A DNA stretch of 64,000 nt from Dryomyza anilis. Taxonomy: Eukaryota > Arthropoda > Insecta > Diptera > Dryomyzidae. A program made the translations under genes and the position numbers. The notes under the pieces were generated by a model that saw only the letters and a program-made list of their open reading frames with translations, did no database searches and had not been told where the DNA came from. Below, piece by piece: positions 1-10,791 of the stretch. The stretch covers positions 78,238,583 to 78,302,582 of the forward strand of contig OX638130.1 of assembly GCA_951804985.1 (NCBI GenBank), read 5' to 3'. Position 1 is the first letter of the stretch; the number at the start of each line of letters is the position of its first letter.

Positions 1-480
1 CTCCAAGATGAACTTGGACACATTTTGTTTTTCATTACATGTCCACTGAAGGATGAGGTGATCCTGGCCTTGTTCATGATGACCTTGGACAACATTTTAT
101 TTTTCATTATTTTTTGAAATGTTATAAAAATGATTTTGGACATGTCCACTGGAGGATGAGGTGCTCCACGATGACCTTGGACAATTTTTTTTCTTATTTT
201 TTTTGAAATGTTATTAAATTGATTTTGGACATGTCCACTGGATGATGAGGTGCTCCTGGACATGTCCATGATGACCTTGGACAAAAATTAATTTTTTTCA
301 TTATTTTTTGAAATGTTTTAAAAATGATTGTGGACATGTCCACTGGAGGATGAGGTGCTCCAAGATGACCTTGGACACATCTTTTTTTTCATTATTTTTT
401 GAAATGTTATAAAAATGATTTTGGAAATGTCCACTGGAGGATCAGGTGCTCTTGGACATATCCATGATGACCTTACACAA
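1..480 (-). repeat. About 100-bp satellite, left block
   Basis: Tandem repeat with a period of roughly 90-105 bp. Each unit has the phrase ACATGTCCACTGGAGGATGA, then GAGGTGCTCC, then a CATGATGACCTTGGACA stretch and a T-rich linker ending GAAATGTTATAAAAATGATT. Up to two copies of the palindrome GGACATGTCC occur per unit. The same satellite is present at 24.85-25.55 kb in the opposite orientation; strand is marked minus here only to record that inversion. Confidence 0.9.
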
Positions 481-1182
481 TTTTTATACCCTACACTAAG
501 AGTGAAAGGGTATATTCAGTTTGGTACGCCGTTTGTAACACCCAGAAGGAAGCATTTCCGGTATGGAAAAGTATATATATTCTTGAACAGCATGACCTCC
601 TGAGTCGATTTAGCGATGTCCGTCTGTCTGTCCGTCTGTCTGTCCGTCTGTTGAAATCCCTACTACTTTTAAAATTGAAGAGCTAGATAAATGAAACTTA
701 TAACTTAGATTACTAATATACCTACGCTGTATGTTTGGCGAGATCGGTCCATTGTGACCTATGATCCGACCACTTATGTTCCAATACCTTATATAAAATG
801 TACATATAAATATCAATTTTTATGTATACGTGCCTAGGTAAACTTTTTTGGTCAAAATATATATTGACATCATGCTAAAATACATGATAATAATGTTTTG
901 AGGCGAAAAGACTTGTGGTTCACAAAAAAAAATCGAAATTCGGTACACCTACCCATTTGTAAATATGGGAATCAAATGAATGGAAATTCTTCAGCGATTG
1001 AATGTTTGTAGTTATTTTCAGGATTCGTATACCCTGGTGACCTATATATCACTTTGAATGGTAACCACACATATGTGTAGGGTATTTATAGTCGGCTTAG
1101 ACCGACTATAATTTTGATAATCCTAACTATCATAATTACACCTACTTTAAAATTTCCCATGTGATCTAACCTTCCCAACTGG
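481..1182 (+). mobile_element. mini-me/DINE-like element, copy 1 (subfamily A)
   Basis: About 700 bp inserted in a T-run of the satellite, with TTTTT on both sides. The 5' end folds as a hairpin (ATACCCTACACT with AGTGAAAGGGTAT). Next come a TATATATATTCTTG core and a tetranucleotide run of GTCTGTCTGTCC type. Near the 3' end is a second hairpin (TATAGTCGG with CCGACTATA), then a terminus CTAACCTTCCCAACTGG. A TA core next to a GTCY run is the hallmark of dipteran mini-me elements, which belong with the DINE/Helentron non-autonomous group (family knowledge). No protein is encoded. Confidence 0.75.
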
Positions 1183-1294
1183 TTTTTATTATGTTTTGAA
1201 ATATCACTAAATATGATTTTGGACATGTCAATTCAAGGATGAGGTGCTCCTGGACATGTCCAGAATGACCACTACATTTGGAAGGAATCGCCTT
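1183..1294 (-). repeat. Satellite unit resuming after mini-me insertion
   Basis: Continuation of the same satellite (GGACATGTC, GAGGTGCTCCTGGACATGTCC) that the mini-me element split. It runs straight into the 9-bp array through a short unique stretch. Confidence 0.8.
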
Positions 1295-4137
1295 CAAAAG
1301 ATCAAAAATATTTAAAAGATCAAAAAGATTGAAAAGATCAAAAATATCAAAAAGATCAAAAAGATCAAAAAGATCAAAAAATATCAAAAAGATTAAAAAG
1401 AATTAAAATATTAAAAAGATCCAAAAAGGTCAAAAAAAAATTAAAAATATTCAAAAGATTAAAAGGGTTAAAAAGATTAAAAAGATCACAAAGATCAAAA
1501 AGATCAAATAGATCAAAAAGATTAAACAGATCAAAAAGATCAAAAAGATTAAAAATATTGAAAAGATTAAAAGGGTTAAAAATATTAAAAAGATCAAAAA
1601 AGATCAAAAAGATCAAAAAGATCAAAAAGATCAAAAAGATCAAAAAGATCAAAAAGATCAAAAAGATCAAAAAGATCAAAAAGATCAAAAAGATCAAAAA
1701 GATCAAAAAGATCAAAAAGATCAAAAAGATCAAAAAGATCAAAAAGATCAAAAAGATCAAAAAGATCAAAAAGATCAAAAAGATCAAAAAGATCATAAAG
1801 ATCAAAAAGATCAAAAAGATCAAAAAGATCAAAGAGATCATAGAGATCAAAGAGATCAAAGAGATCAAAGAGATCAAAGAGATCAAAGAGATCAAAGAGA
1901 TTAAAGAGATTAAAGAGATCAATGAGATCAAAGAGATCAAAGAGACCAAAGAGATAAAAGAGATCAAAGAGATCAAAGAGATCAAAGAGATCAAAGAGAT
2001 CGAAGAGATCAAAGAGATCAAAGAGATCAAAGAGATCAAAGAGATCAAAGAGATCAAAAAGATCAAAGAGATCAAAGAGATCAAAGAGATCAGAGAGATC
2101 AAAGAGATCAAAGAGATCAAAAAGATCAAAAAGATCAAAAAGATCAAAAAGATCAAAAAGATCAAAAAGATCAAAAAGATCAAAAAGATCAAAAAGATCA
2201 AAAAGATCAAAAAGATCAAAAAGATCAAAAATATCAAAAAGATCAAAAATATCAAAAAGATCAAAAAGATCAAAAAGATCACAAAGATCACAAAGATCAA
2301 AAAGATCAAAAAGATCAAAAAGATCAAAGAGATCAAAAAGATCAAAAATATCAAAAAGATCAAAAAGATCAAAAAGATCAGAAAGATTAAAAACATCAAA
2401 AAGATCAAAAAGAACAAAAAGATCGAAAAGATTAAAAAGATTAAAAAAATCAAAAAGAGCGAAAAGATCAACAAGAACGAAAAGGTCTTAAAGACCGAAA
2501 AGATCAAAAAGATCGAAGAGATCAGAAAGATCGAAAAGATTGAAAAGATTAAAAAGATCAAAAAGATCAAAAAGATCGAAAAGATCAAAAAGATCGAAAA
2601 GATCAAAAAGATCGAAAAGATCAAAAAGATCGAAAAGATTAAAAAGATAGAGAAGATCAAAAAGATCAAAAAGATCGAAAAGATCAGAAAGATCGAAAAG
2701 ATTAAAAAGATCAAAAAGATCGAAAAGATCAAAAAGATCAAAAAGATTAAAAAGATAGAGAAGATCAAAAAGATCAAAAAGATCGAAAAGATCAGAAAGA
2801 TCAAAAAGATCGAAAAGATTAAAAAGATCGAAAAGATCTGAAAGATTGGAAAGATCAAAAAGATCGAAAAGATCAGAAAGATCGAAAAGATCAAAAAGAT
2901 CAAAAAGATCGAAATGATCTGAAAGATTGGAAAGATCAAAAAGATCGAAAAGATCAGAAAGATCGAAAAGATCATAAAGATCGAAAAGATCGAAAAGATC
3001 GAAAAGATTAAAAAGATCAAAAAGATCGAAAAGATCGAAAAGATCAAAAAGATCAAAAAGATCAAAAAGATCAAAAAGATCAGAAAGATCAAAAAGACCA
3101 GAAAGATTGAAAAGATAAGAAAGATCAAAAAGATCGAAAATATCGAAAAGATCAGAAATATCGAAATATCGAAATGATCAAAAAGATCAAAAAGATCGAA
3201 AAGATCAAAAAGATCGAAAAGATTAAAAAGATCGAAAAGATCTGAAAGATTGGAAAGATCAAAAAGATCAAAAAGATCAAAAAGATCAGAAAGATCAAAA
3301 AGACCAGAAAGATTGAAAAGATAAGAAAGATCAAAAAGATCGAAAAGATCGAAAAGATCAGAAAGATCGAAAAGATCGAAAAGATTAAAAAGATCAAAAA
3401 GATCGAAAAGATCAAAAAGATCAAAAAGATCAAAAAGATCAAAAAGATCAAAAAGATCAAAAAGATCAAAAAGATCAAAAAGATCAAAAAGATCAAAAAG
3501 ATCAAAAAGATCAAAAAGATCAAAAAGATCAAAAAGATCAAAAAGATCAAAAAGATCAAAAAGATCAAAAAGATCAAAAAGATCAAAAAGATCAAAAAGA
3601 TCAAAAAGATCAAAAAGATCAAAAAGATCAAAAAGATCAAAAAGATCAAAAAGATCAAAAAGATCAAAAAGATCAAAAAGATCAAAAAGATCAAAAAGAT
3701 CAAAAAGATCAAAAAGATCAAAAAGATCAAAAAGATCAAAAAGATCAAAAAGATCAAAAAGATCAAAAAGATCAAAAAGATCAAAAAGATCAAAAAGATC
3801 AAAAAGATCAAAAAGATCAAAAAGATCAAAAAGATCAAAAAGATCAAAAAGATCAAAAAGATCAAAAAGATCAAAAAGATCAAAAAGATCAAAAAGATCA
3901 AAAAGATCAAAAAGATCAAAAAGATCAAAAAGATCAAAAAGATCAAAAAGATCGAAAAGATCGAAAAGATCGAAAAGATCGAAAAGATCGAAAAGATCGA
4001 AAAGATCAAAAAGATCAAAAAGATCAAAAAAATCAAAAAGATCAAAAAGATCAAAAATATAAAAAAGATCAAAAAGATCAAAAAGATTAAAAACGTTAAA
4101 AAGATTAAAACGATCAAAAAGATCAAAAAGATCAAAA
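1295..4137. repeat. 9-bp tandem array A1, (GATCAAAAA)n and variants
   Basis: Unit GATCAAAAA with point variants GATCGAAAA, GATTAAAAA, GATCAGAAA and a block of GATCAAAGA (about 1831-2110). The pure GATCAAAAA tract lies at about 3408-3950. Because 9 is a multiple of 3 and no reading of the unit contains a stop on several frames, both strands show long pseudo-proteins (LIF repeats on minus, KIK repeats on plus). These are not genes. Confidence 0.95.
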
Positions 4138-4160
4138 TGTTTCTATGAAAAGATGTTGTT

Positions 4161-4234
4161 AGCCCCAGTCCAGGCTTGAACCGGGGACCTTTCGGCTTGC
4201 AGTCCAACGCATTAACCACTGAGCTACTGCGGCT
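4161..4234 (-). tRNA. tRNA-Cys(GCA)-like sequence, unit 1; probably a pseudogene or SINE-type head
   Basis: Read on the minus strand this 74-nt segment has a Pol III A box TAGCTCAGTGG and B box GGTTCAAGCC, an anticodon loop CTGCAAG (GCA, Cys) and a final T that fits the U discriminator of tRNA-Cys. The acceptor stem has six of seven pairs. The T stem has four of five pairs, and the anticodon stem only three of five. A TTTT lies about nine nt downstream. Mismatches in several stems argue against a working tRNA, but a Pol III transcript remains possible. It interrupts the 9-bp array. Confidence 0.6.
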
Positions 4235-4817
4235 ACAGATTAAAAAGATAAAAAATATCAAAAAGATCAAAAAGATTAAAAAGATCAAAAAGATCAAATA
4301 GATCAAAGGGACACGCGTACGGGTAGTTGACTGAATGTGTAAGTACATATGTCGTTATTTGCTGTGAGTATCGATATTACCGTAATAATGCAGGTTAGGT
4401 AATATATAACTTATTATGTTGAAAGGTAAAAATCTCTAACCGCTATATAATATAAAATATTCAGGTATATTAACTAAATAAAAATTGTAACCAAAAAACC
4501 CAAGCGAGACCGTAATAAAAGTATTTTTCGAATAGGTATAAATCGTATAGTGTATTATTTAAATGAATGAATACAGTAAGAAATAACATCCTTAGGTCAA
4601 ACGATTTTATTACAGCTCAATTTGTACAACATAGGTATTGCGAATAATAAAAAGATTTCAATTTTTCAAATGGTTTTGAATAACTCATTCATGGTACAGG
4701 TACTTTTTAATAAAATTTTAATTTCTATATATACCTCCGTAAAAAAAATATAAATTAGTCTATTTTTTAACATCATTACCGAAAGTCACTATAATTGCGA
4801 ATCTCTATCTTAAAAAA
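4235..4817. other. Array tail and 5' flank of the hAT gene, unit 1
   Basis: Array remnant to about 4307, then about 510 bp of AT-rich non-repeat sequence beginning GGGACACGCGTACGGGTAG. It recurs nearly identically upstream of the hAT ORF in all five units. It probably contains the hAT 5' end and promoter, but no terminal inverted repeat could be matched to the 3' side. Confidence 0.6.
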
Positions 4818-5824
4818 TGGGAAGAAATAAAAAAGCTGATGTTTCAACTTTGGTGTGTTTGGATGAGGATAAAGAGAATGCTAAATGCCTAATTTGCAAA
4901 AAAAAAAACATTGAAAACCCATGCTGGAAACATTAAACGTCATTTCGAAAATCTTCATAATTACAACTGTAGAGAGACTTCTGAAAGCGAGTTCAGTTCC
5001 GATGGACCATCAACACAAAAATTCGAAGTGAATATTTGAAATGTATTGGTTACACTATTACTCGTCTCCATATGCCATTTAGATCTTTTGATGATGACAA
5101 ATGCTTTCAAAAAATTTTACAATCCTGGTCGTCCGCTTTTGATAATAAGTTCAACTCCAGAAATATCGTCGATAATTTAAATACGATAAAAATTAAAGTT
5201 CTAGAAAATATTATGAATAATATTAAAAATCGTGTACTATGCTTGAAAATGGACATTGCAACGTCGAAGGATAGAAGCAAATACTTTGAAATAAATATAA
5301 ATACTATTTCAATGGTTGAACTTACGTACGGATCGTCACACAGCTCGATATCTAAAAAGTGAAATTCTGAGATGCTTAAACGACTTTGAAATTGATATGA
5401 AGCAAATTTATTCCATGACGACAGACAATGGGGCAAATGTTATAAAAACTTCACGACTTCTTCAGGAATATGAAGATGTTGGAATATGTGACAACGATGA
5501 TATAGATGACAACTTCAATGATATTAACGAAAATATAAAATTGTCAGTTGTTCATTGTGCAGCACATACACTTCAGTTTACTTCGTGGGATGTTTTGAAG
5601 CAGATAGTAACTCCTGTTGATGATTGCAGAAAAATTGTAAAATCATTGAGAAAGGTTGTTCGATATGAAGAAGGTTTGCCCATGCCGATATTAGACAACA
5701 ACACAAGATGGAGCTCTATATATAATATGATTCGATCGCTAAAAGAAATCAGAGCCAGTATAGAGGATAATACTTCCTATAATTATGAAATTAATTGGGC
5801 GTTTGTGGAAATTTTCTACGTATC
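4818..5824 (+). pseudogene. hAT transposase, N-terminal two-thirds, unit 1
   Basis: Degenerate hAT-family transposase. It opens with a BED zinc finger (CLIC, later RHFENLH), then the RNase-H-like core (SMTTDNGANV with the catalytic Asp, HCAAHTL) and the NNTRWSS motif typical of hAT. Frameshifts split it into three or four frames. In this copy the A-run after TTGC has 11 A, which breaks the BED frame. It ends abruptly at CTACGTATC, where it is fused to the mariner remnant by a deletion. Confidence 0.85.
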
Positions 5825-6383
5825 TTGGTTCAGATTTTAAGCTCGTTGTTTTGCGGTTTCATTCTTGACGGCATTTCTATCCGGAACTTTTTGGACCTTG
5901 TACGTCTTCAGCCCAGCTTCTTTCTTAGTCCTGCGCACGAAATATTCTGAGCAATCCGCCTTTCTCGCCAATTTCCTTCCGGATATGCTTGGATCTTTCT
6001 TTAAAATATTCACAACCTTCTTCGACTTTTCACGATCATGTGGGCCTTTTTTTTTACCAGAACCTTTCTTCCGATCAATACTCAGGTCTTCCTTAAATCG
6101 GTTGATAACGCGAGAAATGGTCTTAGGGTTAGCCCCTACCTCCTTGGCAATTTTTTTCAAAAGACCAACTAGGTTGTTTTTGAAAAATTTTAATTATATT
6201 TTCTCGCACTTCCACTTCGTTTGCCATTTTCGCGTTAAATAAATTTTGTATTGACTATAACTGACACAAATTATTTTCTGCCATTTAATTCAGAGCTACT
6301 ATGATCATTTTTTTTTAATTTGAATCTTGCAATAGCACATTATTGGAAGATATGTAACGGACAATTTTATTCGACGCAGTCCT
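5825..6383 (-). pseudogene. Tc1/mariner transposase remnant with internal deletion, unit 1
   Basis: Minus-strand N-terminal half of a Tc1/mariner-type transposase: a helix-turn-helix region with KKIAKEVGANPKTISRV and FKEDLSIDRKKGSGKKKG, then the second DNA-binding segment. The catalytic half is missing. Relative to unit 2, about 1,020 bp running from the hAT gene into the mariner catalytic region has been deleted, with ATC shared at the junction. The 3' terminal repeat (GCAGTCCT) and the TA at 6384-6385 are retained. Confidence 0.85.
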
Positions 6384-6385
6384 TA

Positions 6386-6530
6386 TTCTTTAATTTCAGG
6401 ATCATTTGAAGCACATTTTTAAATTAATAAATGAATTGAATCCAAGTTCAGTGAGTAAACAAATATTACCAAAACCCTCCCCATCGAAATCAAAGCCAGA
6501 AAGCTGCTATAACAAACTAGAACCTTTCTT
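6386..6530 (+). pseudogene. hAT C-terminal-side fragment, unit 1
   Basis: Resumes hAT coding after the mariner end: GATCATTTGAAGC, then a frame reading INELNPSSVSKQILPKPSPS. It stops at AACTAGAA, where AGAA is shared with the next mariner piece, so this is another short-homology junction. The full version is at 24312-24739. Confidence 0.7.
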
Positions 6531-6805
6531 CCGATCAATACTCAGGTCTTCCTTAAATCGGTTGATAACGCGAGAAATGGTCTTAGGGTTAGCCCCTACC
6601 TCCTTGGCAATTTTTTTAAAAGACCAACTAGGTTGTTTTTGAAAATTTTTAATTATATTTTCTCGCACTTCCACTTCGTTTGCCATTTTCGCGTTAAATA
6701 AATTTTGTATTGACTATAACTGACACAAATTATTTTCTGCCATTTAATTCAGAGCTACTATGATCATTTTTTTTTGAATCTTTTTTTGAATCTTGCAATA
6801 GCACA
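6531..6805 (-). pseudogene. Second mariner fragment (N-terminal end), unit 1
   Basis: A separate copy of the same mariner 5' coding end. Unlike the neighbouring copies it has TTTTTTTAAAAGACC without the extra base, so the start MANEVEV runs in frame into KKIAKEVGANPKT. It then passes through the non-coding end to CAATAGCAC, where it meets the 9-bp array. Confidence 0.8.
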
Positions 6806-7717
6806 TAAAGATCGAAAAGATCGAAAAGATTAAAAAGATCAAAAAGATCGAAAAGATCGAAAAGATCAAAAAGATCAAAAAGATCAGAAAGATCAAAAAG
6901 ACCAGAAAGATTGAAAAGATAAGAAAGATCAAAAAGATCGAAAATATCGAAAAGATCAGAAATATCGAAATATCGAAATGATCGAAAAGATCAAAAAGAT
7001 CGAAAAGATTAAAAAGATAGAGAAGATCAAAAAGATCAAAAAGATCGAAAAGATCAAAAAGATCGAAAAGATTAAAAAGATCGAAAAGATCTGAAAGATT
7101 GGAAAGATCAAAAAGATCAAAAAGATCAAAAAGATCAGAAAGATCAAAAAGACCAGAAAGATTGAAAAGATAAGAAAGATCAAAAAGATCGAAAAGATCG
7201 AAAAGATCAGAAAGATCGAAAAGATCGAAAAGATTAAAAAGATCAAAAAGATCGAAAAGATCAAAAAGATCAAAAAGATCAAAAAGATCAAAAAGATCAA
7301 AAAGATCAAAAAGATCAAAAAGATCAAAAAGATCAAAAAGATCAAAAAGATCAAAAAGATCAAAAAGATCAAAAAGATCAAAAAGATCAAAAAGATCAAA
7401 AAGATCAAAAAGATCAAAAAGATCAAAAAGATCAAAAAGATCAAAAAGATCAAAAAGATCAAAAAGATCAAAAAGATCAAAAAGATCAAAAAGATCAAAA
7501 AGATCAAAAAGATCAAAAAGATCAAAAAGATCAAAAAGATCAAAAAGATCAAAAAGATCAAAAAGATCAAAAAGATCAAAAAGATCAAAAAGATCGAAAA
7601 GATCAAAAAGATCAAAAAAATCAAAAAGATCAAAAAGATCAAAAATATAAAAAAGATCAAAAAGATCAAAAAGATTAAAAACGTTAAAAAGATTAAAACG
7701 ATCAAAAAGATCAAAAT
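6806..7717. repeat. 9-bp tandem array A2
   Basis: Same repeat as A1, but only the tRNA-proximal part: a variant-rich block with the TATCGAAATATCGAAATG marker, then a pure GATCAAAAA tract. Confidence 0.95.
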
Positions 7718-7739
7718 GTTTCTATGAAAAGATGTTGTT

Positions 7740-7813
7740 AGCCCCAGTCCAGGCTTGAACCGGGGACCTTTCGGCTTGCAGTCCAACGCATTAACCACTG
7801 AGCTACTGCGGCT
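7740..7813 (-). tRNA. tRNA-Cys(GCA)-like sequence, unit 2
   Basis: Sequence-identical by eye to the unit 1 copy, with the same A box, B box, GCA loop and downstream TTTT. Confidence 0.6.
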
Positions 7814-8387
7814 ACAGATTAAAAAGATAAAAAATATCAAAAAGATTAAAAAGATCAAAAAGATCAAATAGATCAAAGGGACACGCGTACGGGTAGTTGA
7901 CTGAATGTGTAAGTACATATGTCGTTATTTGCTGTGAGTATCGATATTACCGTAATAATGCAGGTTAGGTAATATATAACTTATTATGTTGAAAGGTAAA
8001 AATCTCTAACCGCTATATAATATAAAATATTCAGGTATATTAACTAAATAAAAATTGTAACCAAAAAAACCCAAGCGAGACCGTAATAAAAGTATTTTTC
8101 GAATAGGTATAAATCGTATAGTGTATTATTTAAATGAATGAATACAGTAAGAAATAACATCCTTAGGTCAAACGATTTTATTACAGCTCAATTTGTACAA
8201 CATAGGTATTGCGAATAATAAAAAGATTTCAATTTTTCAAATGGTTTTGAATAACTCATTCATGGTACAGGTACTTTTTAATAAAATTTTAATTTCTATA
8301 TATACCTCCGTAAAAAAAATATAAATTAGTCTATTTTTTAACATCATTACCGAAAGTCACTATAATTGCGAATCTCTATCTTAAAAA

Positions 8388-9681
8388 ATGGGAAGAAATA
8401 AAAAAGCTGATGTTTCAACTTTGGTGTGTTTGGATGAGGATAAAGAGAATGCTAAATGCCTAATTTGCAAAAAAAACATTGAAAACCCATGCTGGAAACA
8501 TTAAACGTCATTTCGAAAATCTTCATAATTACAACTGTAGAGAGACTTCTGAAAGCGAGTTCAGTTCCGATGGACCATCAACACAAAAATTCGAAGTGAA
8601 TATTTGAAATGTATTGGTTACACTATTACTCGTCTCCATATGCCATTTAGATCTTTTGATGATGACAAATGCTTTCAAAAAATTTTACAATCCTGGTCGT
8701 CCGCTTTTGATAATAAGTTCAACTCCAGAAATATCGTCGATAATTTAAATACGATAAAAATTAAAGTTCTAGAAAATATTATGAATAATATTAAAAATCG
8801 TGTACTATGCTTGAAAATGGACATTGCAACGTCGAAGGATAGAAGCAAAGACTTTGAAATAAATATAAATACAATTTCAATGGTTGAACTTACGTACGGA
8901 TCGTCACACAGCTCGATATCTAAAAAGTGAAATTCTGAGATGCTTAAACGACTTTGAAATTGATATGAAGCAAATTTATTCCATGACGACAGACAATGGG
9001 GCAAATGTTATAAAAACTTCACGACTTCTTCAGGAATATGAAGATGTTGGAATATGTGACAACGATGATATAGATGACAACTTCAATGATATTAACGAAA
9101 ATATAAAATTGTCAGTTGTTCATTGTGCAGCACATACACTTACTTCGTGGGATGTTTTGAAGCAGATAGTAACTCCTGTTGATGATTGCAGAAAAATTGT
9201 AAAATCATTGAGAAAGGTTGTTCGATATGAAGAAGGTTTGCCCATGCCGATATTAGACAACAACACAAGATGGAGCTCTATATATAATATGATTCGATCG
9301 CTAAAAGAAATCAGAGCCAGTATAGAGGATAATACTTCCTATAATTATGAAATTAATTGGGCGTTTGTGGAAATTTTCTACGTATCGTTTAAACCTGTTT
9401 CAGATTGTAGCAAAATGTTGCAAACAGTGCAGTTGGTAATTGAATGGCTGGAACCGTGAATGGCGTGTTTGTGAAACAGACTGGGAGGAACTTCACCTTA
9501 ACAACATTTATGCGAAAATACTTTTAGACGCGATGAAAATAAGAAAACGAATACTGCTAGAAAATGATGCGTTTCAAGCTGCTATTTACATAGATCCAAA
9601 AAAAGGCAAAAAAGTTCAACATATTTAACTGAATTTCAGTTGTAAGCATAATTTAAAATACTGTACATGCAATAAATGACA
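8388..9681 (+). pseudogene. hAT transposase, unit 2, up to mariner insertion
   Basis: Longer than unit 1: it continues past NNTRWSS into a segment reading CETDWEELHLNNIYAKILLD and AIYIDPKKGKK, close to the hAT DPRF-type region. The A-run in the BED finger has 8 A and breaks the frame. A private 6-bp loss near 9137 shortens HTLQFTS to HTLTS. It ends at the TA (9682-9683) used by the mariner element. Confidence 0.85.
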
Positions 9682-9683
9682 TA

Positions 9684-10791
9684 AGGACTGCGTCGAATAA
9701 AATTGTCCGCTACAAAAATGAAAAAATCTAGTAATCGAATTTTTATAGAATAAAATATTTTATTTTGCAAATTATTTTTAGATTTACAAAAAAATATAAA
9801 AAACCAGAAATTAATATTTTTTAATAAAAAGTTTTAATTTTTCCGGAACCCCTTCCATTAATGTTGTAATGGTAGTGTCCGACACCCTCACAGCTGCTGA
9901 AGACCACTTTCTTTCAAAGTCTTGAAGGTCTTTGGCCACTTTTTTTGTTGTCTTCATCTCCCTTTTTACTAAAGCCCAGTATCTCTCAATCGGCCTGAGT
10001 TCTGGACAGTTTGGTGGATTGGCTTAACTATGCACCAAAATCACTGCATTTTGTTGGATCCACTCTAAGGCCGTTTTGCTGTAGTGACATGAAGCGAGGT
10101 CAGGCCAAAAAAATGTGGACACTTCATGTTGGCGTAAAAATGGAAGCAATCTCTTTTACAAGCATTCCTTCACTTATATTTCGCTATTAATTGTACCCGA
10201 TGTCACGAATGAGCTGCTCCTTTTTCCACAACTGCAAATTGCCTGCCAAACAAGGAATTTCTTTGGGAATTTTGTAATTTTTTTTGATTTGAATTTTTCA
10301 GCGACATTTCCTCGATATAAAATTCCTGCCCAGGTAGCTGAGAAAAGTCCGCTAAAACATAAGTTTCGTCGTCCATTGTGCAGCAATCGAATTTTTTAAA
10401 AAAATCTTGGTTCAGATTTTTAGCTCGTTGTTTTGCGGTTTCATTCTTGACGGCATTTCTATCCGGAACTTTTTGGACCTTGTACGTCTTCAGCCCAGCT
10501 TCTTTCTTAGTCCTGCGCACGAAATATTCTGAGCAATCCGCCTTTCTCGCCAATTTCCTTCCGGATATGCTTGGATCTTTCTTTAAAATATTCACAACCT
10601 TCTTCGACTTTTCGCGATCATGTGGGCCTTTTTTTTTACCAGAACCTTTCTTCCGATCAATACTCAGGTCTTCCTTAAATCGGTTGATAACGCGAGAAAT
10701 GGTCTTAGGGTTAGCCCCTACCTCCTTGGCAATTTTTTTCAAAAGACCAACTAGGTTGTTTTTGAAAAATTTTAATTATATTTTCTCGCAC
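9684..10791 (-). pseudogene. Mariner element, unit 2, truncated at its N-terminal end by the array
   Basis: Begins with the terminal repeat AGGACTGCGTCG after TA. It carries the C-terminal and catalytic parts (CPELRPI, WPDLASCHYS, MDDETYV) and most of the helix-turn-helix on the minus strand. It is cut at TTCTCGCAC and joined to a 9-bp array. In-frame stops and at least two frameshifts are visible. Confidence 0.85.

Noticed and set aside
1374..3128. Long minus-strand frame of LIF/SIF repeats (584 codons), and the opposite-strand KIK frame
   Set aside because: Direct consequence of a 9-bp repeat without stops; same frames arise in all five arrays.
1295..4137. CRISPR array
   Set aside because: Repeats are 9-bp tandem without spacers, and the window is eukaryotic.
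1295..4137. Telomeric repeat
   Set aside because: Unit is not TTAGG-like, and the array is embedded between transposons.
3152..4348. Frame containing SRSSSVVNALDCKPKGPRFK
   Set aside because: This peptide is the translation of the tRNA-Cys-like segment flanked by array repeats, not a protein.
5107..5436. Minus-strand 109-codon frame repeated in each unit
   Set aside because: Antisense of the hAT transposase; repeated only because the units are duplicated.
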